Positions 55,091 to 64,000 of a DNA stretch of 64,000 bases are shown here, one piece after another (within the stretch, counting starts at the first letter, position 1; each line of letters begins with the position of its first letter). The notes below the pieces were generated by a model. It had not been told where the DNA came from. It did not search any database and saw nothing but the letters and a program-made list of their open reading frames with translations. The translations under genes and the position numbers were made by a program. Source of the DNA: Amoebidium appalachense (lineage: Eukaryota; Ichthyosporea); assembly GCA_963693365.1 (NCBI GenBank), contig CAVNZM010000002.1, positions 16,244,001 through 16,308,000 on the forward strand, in the 5' to 3' direction.

Positions 55091-56605
55091 CGGAGGCTAC
55101 AAACACAGCCTCACAGGTGGGTGTGTTTATATATTTATATATTTATTAAGTTGATGCTTGGGTATTTATTTTTATTTACAAGTATAGTGCTACCTGGTTA
55201 TAGGTGTATGCATGACTTTATAGCCCACATAAGGGAGTGGATTGTTTCCCACTAGCTGTGCTGATTTGAGTTATATCGGTATTTGTGCTTAAACATTCTT
55301 CTTTCCCCCCTCCCCCCCGAATATATTTTTTGTTTTCTGGGTATACACATCTTGACCTTGATTTGCCCACTCCTTTATGTGTGCTCTTTATCTTTGCTTC
55401 CATGTTTTCCATCCACTTACGTATATGTCCCCACCACCACCACCACCACCACCTCCTCCTCCTCGATCACAGCCTGGCCTGACCACGTCATCCCCGATCA
55501 TGAAAGGGGGACGGGGGAGAGGTCGTGGAGCGGCCAGCAGGAGTGGCGGAAACGCTTGCCTTCACCTTCGGTTGCCCACTGCCCTAGCCAGCCCCGCCAA
55601 GCAAAAAGAAGAAACACACACAGCCAGCCAAGCAGACGTTGGTAGTGTTAGTCCTGGTGGGTCGATCGCTAGCTTGTTGGTACGTAACAAGGCGGCGGCA
55701 GCGGCTACCATTGAAGGAGAGAAGAGAGACAACTTTGCAATGTCAGTGTGCTTAGGAAATGAAGTGGAGTCAAACACTGTTTCCGAGACGGGAGCAGGTG
55801 ATGATGTGCATGGCGCAGGCACTGAGCTGTTGTTGACAAATGGGGGGGAGGCATGTCCAGCGGAATTGGCAACACCCCAGGGGGAGGTTGTGGTTGCAGA
55901 GAAGGTGGAGGTTGCTGTAGTTGCAGGGCAGAGCACAAATGGTGAGGGGGTGAAGAGGCTACAGACACCGGCCAAGACCCCAGCCAAGGGTACAGGGTGG
56001 GTGGCCTGTGTGTGTGTTTCCCAAGATGTGTGCTTGTGTGCTCGTTGGCGGTGATGGTGGTGATGAGGGAGGAGGAAGGATGGGGCACGGTGTAGGGGAA
56101 ATGGCAGGGGTGGGGGTTACGGGGATAGCTTACGGTATTTGTAGACATGTGTGCTACATTATAGTTTCAGCCCGCTTTTCCAACAAGTGTAGCACCTCTT
56201 CGAGTCTTTTGCAGGCCAATGCATGCACACACACACATACCTACACACACACACACACACCTACACACACACACACACACACATACACACATACACGCAC
56301 ACACACAGTGGTCTGCATGGTCCGGTTGTTTCTGTTAACTCCCATTCTTCATGGGCATGATTGAACATGTAGCCACTCAATCCACTCCCTCCCTTTTACC
56401 CCCCCCCCCCCCCCCCCCCCCCCCAAACAGTATCTGAGTTGGGTTTCGTTAATGAGGTGAATGGATCGAAACACGGGTACTGTGGGGGACGTGGACCCCC
56501 CCTGAGGATGGGCTCTGCTTGTTATGCATACTCTTTATGTATGGTGTGCACTCTGCATCGTGTTGTCCGTTGTTCTTGTGTACTTCGTACCTTATGACGC
56601 ATTCA

Positions 56606-56648
<43 letters not shown>

Positions 56649-56735
56649 TGCACACTCTTTGTGTGCTTTGCAATGTGCATTGTGTTGTCCGTCATAAGTG
56701 TGTACGTCGTACCTTAAAATGCAATATAACCTCCC

Positions 56736-56767
<32 letters not shown>

Positions 56768-58173
56768 ACCCCCCCCCCCCACCACCACCACCACCACCAC
56801 CACCACCACCACCACCACCACCACCAACGGAACGCACACCTTCGACCTTCGTGCTCCGGCCGTACCAACAGAAATACACTGCAAGTACACATGCCTGCCT
56901 GGCGCATCCTCACTGACCCTTTTTTGTTCGGAAGGAAGGGCACACGTGGCCGAGGTGCTGGGAGGGGTCGGGGCAGAGGGAGGGGACAAAAACAGGAACC
57001 GGCCAAGAGTGTGTCAGCAGGGGGAGAGGGGGATGGACTGCGACAGACTACTATGGTCGAGCACTTTGATGTTAGAAAGAGCACACGTAGGCCTGCAACA
57101 CTGGCAAAGGTGGGTGGGTGGGTGTGTGAGGTTGTGTGTGTGTGTAGGGTTGTGTGTACGTGTGTAGGGGTGTGTGTGTTGGAGGGGGTGGGGGGGAAGG
57201 AATGAGTGAGGGCGATGTGTGTGCGCAATGTGGATAGATGTGCAAGTGAACGTGTGCTTTTGTGACGGCAGATGGGTATGTGGGCTCCTTCGAATATGTT
57301 TGGTTCTGGCTGCGGTGTCTCAATAGATGTCGATGGGTGCGTGTGGCCTTTGAGTGTGCCTGATTGTTGCTAGGGCTTGGTAGGAGCATGCGGATAAGTA
57401 ATGTGGGTCATAATGGGTGGAGGAAGAGGGGCATATATGGGCATTTGGCTGCATGACGGCAATATGACATCATATCTACGTCATATTTGTGTCAAAGTGT
57501 ATGGTTGGCTTTGCTAAATATGTGGCAACTCCCTTTCTTTGGAGCTGCACAGTTGCCATGTAAGGGAACCTGGGCCAAATACAGGCGTCTACATAAACCT
57601 CTGCATCGGAGACTACACGACTAGGCAGCAATATCCGAGCGTAGCGTTATGTCAGGAATTCATCCAACGGAGTGTGATATCCTTTGAATGTTTCTTTGCC
57701 ACATATGGACTATCACCGGTATCCTATACATGCCATCCAGGATGTTTGATCCTCTGGTCTGATGGTGTGTTTTTGCAGAAAGAGACACAGCAGGTCATTC
57801 AAGACAAGATCAGAAACAGGGTCGAGGATGGACTCGTGGTGGGTAACACACACACTCACATACACACACACACACAGGGGAGGGGGAGGGGAAGGGGGAG
57901 AAGGGAGAGGCTTGGGGGGGGGAGGGGGGGGGGGGGGGAGGGGGGGGGCATCTTTACAGACATGTACACCCACAACATACACCAAGATAAAGCCCACGCA
58001 AGCAATTAGGCAAAATACTCATGCTAAGCAAGAGGGCACGTGCCGTGGTTGGAGTATGATTTCAGCTGTGATGATGTTTCTAGGTGAACCTATTGTTCGT
58101 CGCAAACCAATGTTTCTCTCTTCTGCCGTGGGTTTCGAGACGGGAGCTACGGAGAGGGGGATCCCGGGCGCAG

Positions 58174-58218
<45 letters not shown>

Positions 58219-59341
58219 GCCTTGTGTCACGTGTATAACACAGCCACATGCACACGCACACCACCATGAGCACATGCACCACATCCCACTCACACACCAT
58301 CCCCTTCCTTATCAGGAAACTTTCGAGGAGGGTAAAGGGCGCGGCGTGCGTGCCACTGCCACTTTCCAGCGGGGGGACTTTGTGTGCGAGTACTATGGAG
58401 ACCTGATAGATAGGAAGGAGGCTGCACTGAGGGAGCAGAAGTATGCGGCAGACCCCAGCTACGGCTGCTACATGTACTACATCACACACAACAACAAGAG
58501 CTGGTGGTAGGTGCTGTGTGAATATAGCCCCTTCCTCTTGTTGACAAGATGTTGTGGAGACCAACATACCACACGTCCGTCACTGCTTTTTTATGACTCC
58601 ACATAGTAGGGCACATGAGAGAGACCTTCCCCTCCTGTTTCCTTACACAAGCACGCGTGCGCACACATGCACATCAAGAAAATTCGACACCATTCCTCTT
58701 ACGGTAAACCCCAACCATTTTTTCTGGTGCTATAACCTTTGCATTGATATTTGTCACCAATCAGCGCAAGGCAGATCCCGTCAACCCGATTGGTCGGCAA
58801 AATTCGACCTCGGGCAATTTGACCCGGGAATTTTGAGCGAAGCAAATTCCTATCAAGATTCAGCCAATTGGGCAATCGCAAAGGCCTGCTTTGCGCTGAT
58901 TGGTGACAAAATTCAATGCAAATACTGTAGGTCTTCTTGTTTTTACAGCATACACACTGCGGACATCAGCTCAATGTATAGAGTTTGTGCGGCAAAAGAT
59001 GCACATGTGCGTGCTGAGACACAACAGTCACCTAGAACTGTTCAATACCGTGGGACAATTGTAGAACGTGTGAGCGCGTGTGTGGATAATGGGTGTATCT
59101 CCCCCCCCACCACCACCACCACCACCACCACCACCACCACCCCTTTCCTCGATCCGACCAGGCCCCGCTTTTGTTTTCGTCGTTCTTTTTTTTTTTTTTT
59201 TGGAGGGGGGGGGAGGGGGACCGGTTTCTCGTGACCCATATAGGCACGTACTTGCTTATCCCTCACACCCGCCGACATACACTAACAACCCCACACCACA
59301 AATACATCCGTAGGCATGCACCACGTCATCGTATGCAGCCC

Positions 59342-59381
<40 letters not shown>

Positions 59382-59649
59382 ACCCACCCACCCACCCACC
59401 CACCCACCCACAACACACACCCACACGTACACGTACAGTGTTGATGCGACTGTGACCACTGGGCTAGGGCGTCTGATCAACCACGGCAAGAGCCAGGCCA
59501 ACCTGGTCAGTCGGGTGGTGGAGGTGGATGGCCTACCCAGGCTCAGTTTCTTTGCACGTGATACGATCGTGCCCGGCACAGAGTTGCTCTATGACTATGG
59601 GGATAGACGCAAGGATGCGGTGAAAGTGTACCCGTGGCTTGCACAGTGA
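55087..59649 (+). CDS. KMT5A: SET8/KMT5A-type histone H4 lysine-20 monomethyltransferase
   Basis: Predicted exons: 55087-55116, 55473-55996, 56935-57109, 57779-57838, 58316-58506, 59439-59649. Phases agree; 396 aa, against 393 in the human protein. The N-terminal half is disordered with RG-rich stretches (MKGGRGRGRG; a similar GRGAGRGRGRGRG early in exon 3). A PIP-box-like segment QTTMVEHFDVRKSTRRP aligns with the DFFPVRRSSRKSK region of human SET8. The catalytic SET domain starts near GKGRGVRATATFQRGDFVCEYYGDL, shown here in part as GKGRGVRATATF. It continues with YGCYMYYITH, the exon-junction WCVDAT, GLGRLINHGKS and, near the end, ELLYDYGDRRKD and PWLAQ before TGA. NH and YDYGD motifs carry cofactor and catalytic residues. 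The enzyme deposits H4K20me1 on chromatin and is normally cell-cycle regulated through PCNA-coupled degradation. A 185-bp inverted-terminal element lies in the last intron and family-A repeats in intron 2. Confidence 0.94.
56425..56607 (-). repeat. Dispersed repeat family A, minus-strand copy
   Basis: Close match to 32857-33041, from AAACAGTATCTGAGTTGGG to GACGCATTCAAA, ending at a C run of about 40. It lies in intron 2 of the SET8 gene. Confidence 0.78.
56648..56731 (-). repeat. Dispersed repeat family A, terminal fragment
   Basis: Fragment with GCATTGTGTTGTCCGTC and GTACGTCGTACCTTAAAATGC, again between two long C runs, directly after the longer copy at 56425-56607. Confidence 0.5.
58738..58922. 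mobile_element. 185-bp MITE-like element with about 36-bp inverted termini
   Basis: The left end TTTGCATTGATATTTGTCAC and the right end in reverse TTTGCATTGAATTTTGTCAC pair closely, and the match continues through CAATCAGCGCAA on both sides. The interior is non-repetitive. It lies in the intron between the last two SET8 exons. No clear target-site duplication was seen. Confidence 0.7.
59340..59411 (+). repeat. C run and CCCA repeat before the last SET8 acceptor
   Basis: About 36 C followed by (CCCA)n and CA-rich sequence. Its position is pyrimidine-rich and just upstream of the acceptor at 59438, so it may serve as part of the 3' splice signal. Confidence 0.8.
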
Positions 59650-60997
59650 AAGTGTGCACTCGTTTATGACTACCATGCAGGTGCATTAGCGTGTTTAATC
59701 TTGCTTCCTTCCCCTTGACTTACCAATGGTGTGCTTGTGTTGATGTTTTAGATGTTGTTCCCTTTCGTTGCTAACTCTGTTTCTAATTAGTTGGGCCGTA
59801 AGAGATTGTGCCGTCATAGATTGTGTTGTAGGGTCGTTGCATCGGTCAGTTGGGTGGCTAGTTCTAGGTGTTTTTGAATTGGATGGCATTCTTTTGTTGC
59901 ATTTTGTACTCGGAGAGCTTACCCTTTGCACGCATGATCAGCACACATGGCATGCAAAGGGATTGCGATTCAAGGTTGCGAGTTTGTCGATGTGATAGAG
60001 TATCAAGATCCATAATTCTGCACGTATATACCATAGTGTTGAACACATACACGCACACACACCCTCGCGCGTGCACGATTCACTGGGCGGCAGTAAGTAG
60101 ACTAATCATACAGCCTACAACATAAAATGGTTGATATTTTAACCCCTTACTGTAACACGATTATAGCTGCATTTATTTCCTAATGTTGAGGCACCGTACA
60201 CGTGGGTAGAGTTTGTAGCAAGCACGTGGTCCGGGCTGTATCGGGCCAGTGATTGCATATCGGGTCGAATTGGGTCAGACGGGTGTGGGAGCCTTCTTCA
60301 GGGCTACCTCTTGTCTTTGTGTGGTTGTGGCGGCAATAAATGAGCTCACAGCCCTGTACTTTCAGTTATTGGCAGTTGGCAATGCGGGCCTGAAGCAGTT
60401 GAACTTCACCGCCACATGTACGCAAAGTTCTGACATATACAGAGGCCGTAAGGCTTCAGCAACAACAACAACAACAACAACCCCCCCCCCCAACCGCCTG
60501 GTTCTCAGAGGCTCCTCCGCGCGTCTAGCTTAGACTGTTTGAATTCAAACGCGGGGGGAGGGGGTGGGGGGTGTTATTATAATATGATTATTTTCTTGAA
60601 GCCTTGGGAATCATTTATTCAGCGAAAGCAAAAAATCTTCGCAGTTATTCTACTAACTGACATAACTATGCAGAAAAATCCTGCAAAAGCAGATTCATTC
60701 TGCTAGGAGAATTATTCTGCTTAGAGCAAGTTCTGCAGCAACGCTAGCGAGCAAAATATATAAACGTCAACAATTCTGCTTTCTGCAAAAGAATTCTGAC
60801 TTTTGCAGAACAATTCTATTCTTTGCAGAATACTATGCGCAGAGCTCGAATGATTCTGTTTTGAGCAGAATAATTCTGGGGAGTTCTGCTTTTGCTGAAT
60901 AATTCTGCTTGATTTGCAGAAGCAGAATAATTCTGTTGCGCAATTTAATTTGGCTCGGGTTCGGAGCAAATTAATTCTGCTGATGTCACACAGGCTG
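59650..60997. other. 3' spacer after SET8 with a GCAGAAT motif cluster
   Basis: 59650-60540 is complex sequence with no recognisable exon; AATAAA occurs at about 60336. From about 60640 to 60985 comes a cluster of GCAGAATAATTCTGC-like motifs like those at 18835-19467 and 61625-62049, without clear termini. Confidence 0.5.
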
Positions 60998-61170
60998 GGC
61001 TGCATGGGCCCCCACATATCGCCACCAATGCACACATACGGGCACATGTCGAGCAAGATATCTCTGGTGTCAAAAGAAATGAAAAATTCTGAAGTAACAG
61101 TTGAAGGACCAGGTGGTGCTGGGGAGTTCTTTAGGGGGGGCGGGGAGGCCCCAGGAGGGGGGATCCGGGT

Positions 61171-61209
<39 letters not shown>

Positions 61210-61282
61210 GCACGGGGGCTCCGAGCGGACTAGCGCAGTCATGAGGGAGCGCTCTAGCCGTGGCGGGACCTCGGGCCCCCGG

Positions 61283-61326
<44 letters not shown>

Positions 61327-62151
61327 CACACTGCCGGGGGTCACCTTGGGGAGAGAGGGGCCCGCCACCCCCCTGAGCAGGTGGATCAGGGATTGAGAGG
61401 GGCTACGAGGGGATCCGGATACCGCGAAGGCCCCCCTCCCCCCCCCCCCCCCCCCCCCTCCCCCCTCCCTCCCCTCCTTCCCCGCCCCCCCCCCCCACCC
61501 CCCCCCTCCCCGCCCCTTCGAGCTCTCCCGCGGCCTTCCCCTCCCCCTCCCCCCCCTCCCCCCCTCCCCCACAGCTACATTTCATGACTTCAAAGCCATA
61601 TATTCCGTGGCTCTAGATCTGTAGGGCCCAACCACATCGGCAGAGTCAACTTGCAAAATACAGAATTATTCTGCAAAAGCAGAAATATTCTGTAAAAAGC
61701 GGAGTTATCCTGCAAAAAGCGGAATCATTCTGCAAAAAGCAGAATTATTCTGCAAAACCAGAATCAATCTGCTTTTAGAAGAATTATTCCGCAAAAATCA
61801 GAACTATTCTGCTTCGGAATCCGCGGCCGACAGCAGGAATTATTCTGCAAAAAGCAGAATTGTTCTGCAAAAGCAGACATATTCCGGTAAAAGCAGAATT
61901 ATCCCGCTGTCGAAAGCAGAATAATCATGCAGAATTACTCTACTGTTGAAAACAGAATAATGATTATTCTGTTTTCGACAGCAGATACTTCTGCTTTTTG
62001 CAGAAGCATTCTGCTCGGAGCAAGTTGACTCAGCCGATGTGGTTGGGCCGTATCTGACGGTCGGTATTAGAACTGACATGGCGTTTCGGGGGCATACACT
62101 GTGTGTGTGTGTACGCACATGTGGTGGTGATTTTGTTTATTTGGTGTGTAT

Positions 62152-62234
<83 letters not shown>

Positions 62235-62272
62235 ACGGTGTGTGTGTGTGTCACGGTGTGTGTGTGTGTCAT

Positions 62273-62331
<59 letters not shown>

Positions 62332-62367
62332 CGGTCTGTGTGTGTGTTGTGTGTGTGTGTGTGTGTG

Positions 62368-62408
<41 letters not shown>

Positions 62409-62543
62409 CGGTCTGTGTGTGTGTTGTGTGTGTGTGTGTGTGTGACTGTGTGTGTGTGTGTGACTGTGTGCCAACTGTGTGCATGTGTGTGTATGTGTGT
62501 GTGTGTGTATGTGTGTGCGTGTGTGTCTGTGTGTGTGAGTGAC

Positions 62544-62597
<54 letters not shown>

Positions 62598-63363
62598 TGT
62601 GTGTCTCTGTGTGTGTGTGTGTGTTTGTGTTGGGGGGAGGGGGTGGGGTGGGGAGGGGGAGGGGGGAGAGGGACCAGCGAATTTTGGCCAATGTGCACGT
62701 CACGGGATCCGACAGTATCACTTGCCGTGAGTCGGGTGCATACATATGCATATGAGAGAAAAGGCAGGAACCCAGCTGCTGCAGCACTGCGCCTGTATAG
62801 ACGACCCGCGCTAATGACGTCACTCATTGAGAAGGGAGTCAAGCGATCGGTGACTCCCTTCGCGGGGGAGAAGGGGGAGGGGGGGGGGGGGGAGGGGGGG
62901 GTCTGGGGCCCCGGCCCCGGGGGGAGAGGGGAGGGGGGGGGGGGGGGGGGGGGGGGGGAGGCAGGACTGGCTTTGTTTCGACGACCTACTTAGCAGGGCT
63001 TCTAGACCCAGACCGATTTTTTTTTTTTTTTTTTTGGGGGGGGGGGTGGGGAAAGGATAATAAGCCGCTGGGGGGGGAGTAACAGAGCTCGAGAGGGATA
63101 GGTTCCGAAGGCGGTGATTGATGAGCCACGGTAGTGTACATTATGATAGATTGTTGTTTAAATTTGTGTGTCAGTGCTCATTTCTATGTATTTGTATTCG
63201 ATTTTCTCAGACTGTTGTGTGTGATATACTACGGGCACGTGTACGTGTGTGTGTGACACCACCCATGGGGGAAGGGGAGGAAGGGACCCGGTGTGGAAGT
63301 GAGGGAGGCGCATGTGCAGGCACAACGCATACGGTTTGCAGGTCAGACACATGAGGGGAATAC

Positions 63364-63396
<33 letters not shown>

Positions 63397-64000
63397 CAGT
63401 CTGTGTGTGTGTGTGTGTGTGCGCAGTAAGTGCAAGAATTTGTGTACCATGATATCATTAATGTTTCATGCGTATGTCTGGGGTGTCTTTGATTATGTGT
63501 GTGAGCTCGTGTGTCTGTGTGTGTGTGCACGTTTCATACACATGATGTGTTACAGGGTGTGTGTGTAACACCGTCGACGTCTGTGTGTGTATTATAATAT
63601 TTGTATTACTACTGTTATTTCACCTTGGATGCTGCACACACAATCACTCCCCCCCCCCCCCCCCCCCCCCCCCGGCCCCGGCCATAACCTTCTACCTACA
63701 AACATGGCATTACCCACAGTCACGTACGGTGGAGGGGAAGGACGTGGGGGAGGTTTAAATGCGTTACAGAGTACGCAGTACATACACGACCGTTAACACA
63801 ACACGGGGGGTGGGGGGGGAGGGGGATGTCACCCACGCATGTGCACACATACTCAACCACGCACACGAGGGAACACCCAGACTTGAGCTAGTTGTCACCT
63901 GTGTGTGTCTGCATATGCAGCATACTCTTGGCTGTGTACACAGAAATGAGATAGAAAGCATGCAAAATCTGAGCTGTACCATATCAATTGACTCTCCATC
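60998..64000 (-). CDS. Possible actin-related protein (Arp10-like) exons, partial and uncertain
   Basis: Minus-strand segments that look coding and carry plausible splice sites: about 62704-62792 (VLQQLGSCLFSHMHMYAPD, then RQVILSDP), about 61340-61405 (SQSLIHLLRGVAGPSLPK), about 61209-61264 (LERSLMTALVRSEPP) and about 60998-61064 (DILLDMCPYVCIGGDMWGP). The last resembles the conserved IxxCGGTSMxPG-type segment of actin-related proteins and the first resembles their early DxRxVxxxE region, closest to my memory of dynactin Arp10/ACTR10. The segments are separated by long G runs and by the 425-bp element. Terminal exons were not found. A fragment at 63980-64000 (DGESIDM then GTACAG) may be another exon cut by the edge. 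This could also be a pseudogene or another family. Confidence 0.3.
61625..62049. mobile_element. 425-bp element with 30-bp inverted termini and internal GCAGAAT palindromes
   Basis: The left terminus 61625-61654 begins GGCCCAACCACATCGGC and the right terminus 62020-62049 is its reverse complement, with one mismatch in 30. The interior is built of GCAGAATTATTCTGCAAAA-type units in both orientations, so the whole element is rich in nested hairpins. No ORF. Flanking target duplication is not evident. The clusters at 18835-19467 and 60640-60985 share the internal unit. Confidence 0.75.
62157..62634 (+). repeat. (GT)n array with a higher-order unit
   Basis: Pure GT is interrupted by regularly spaced CACG, CATG, GACGGTCTG and GACTG variants. 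A unit starting ACGGTCTGTGTGTGTGTTG occurs at about 62330 and again 78 bp later, so segments have been duplicated within the array. Confidence 0.85.
62880..63060 (+). repeat. G-run block with T run
   Basis: G runs at about 62880-62900 and 62934-62958, then T18 and G10 near 63018-63046. Non-coding; nothing else recognised between here and the family-A fragment at 63753 apart from a (GT)n at 63361-63422. Confidence 0.7.
63753..63803 (+). repeat. Dispersed repeat family A, terminal fragment
   Basis: About 50 bp starting TTTAAATGCGTTACAGAGTACG after a G-rich stretch and ending at another G run. It resembles the start of the family. Confidence 0.45.

Noticed and set aside
60721-61572. 283-codon minus-strand proline-rich ORF read as one protein
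   Set aside because: The poly-Pro stretches are G runs with donor and acceptor sites at their edges, so at most the short segments between them are exonic.

Overview
This window looks like eukaryotic nuclear DNA from an intron-rich genome packed with simple repeats: (GT)n/(CA)n, (GA)n/(CT)n and G or C homopolymers up to about 50 nt. The gene content is eukaryotic: an ING PHD protein, a SET8/KMT5A-type H4K20 methyltransferase, a NUP50-type nucleoporin, a TMEM256-type membrane protein, a dynamin-like GTPase and twin tRNA-Pro genes. I cannot name the organism. The gene set would suit a holozoan or another protist, but that is inference. Most six-frame ORFs here are artefacts of the repeats (poly Cys-Val, poly His-Thr, poly Gly, poly Pro). 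I found the real genes by matching splice sites, reading phase and family motifs exon by exon.

Layout. (1) Bases 1-18454, minus strand: one long gene of about 26 exons running off the left edge. It encodes a dynamin-like GTPase joined to hydrophobic segments, MORN-like repeats and a dysferlin (DysF) domain. I know of no such protein. (2) 18455-20567: spacer with a cluster of GCAGAAT-type palindromic repeats. (3) 20568-24608, minus: six-exon TMEM256/DUF423 gene (116 aa). (4) 24609-26406: divergent promoter region with about 670 bp of (GA)n. (5) 26407-29032, plus: intronless NUP50-like gene interrupted by a one-base frameshift in a C9 run. (6) 31064-38757, minus: ten-exon ING gene whose introns host two identical tRNA-Pro(AGG) genes in opposite orientation. 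(7) 41100-52371, plus: 13-exon protein with two PHD fingers. (8) 55087-59649, plus: six-exon SET8/KMT5A gene with an upstream ORF whose stop overlaps the start codon. (9) 60998 to the right edge, minus: scattered exons, possibly of an Arp10-like actin-related protein, among repeat-rich elements.

Themes. Three chromatin genes (ING, twin-PHD, SET8) lie within 30 kb. ING and the twin-PHD gene are divergent. At least ten splice acceptors sit directly at the end of a (CA)n tract and many donors are followed by (GT)n or G runs, so the two ends of many introns are complementary. Several mobile-element candidates lie in introns and spacers: a piggyBac-like TTAA element, a 434-bp near-perfect foldback, a 425-bp element with 30-bp inverted termini, a 185-bp inverted-terminal element and a dispersed repeat family abutting G/C runs. 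Exon coordinates are manual predictions. Phase is consistent in every model reported as a whole gene, but weak donors and 5' ends remain uncertain.
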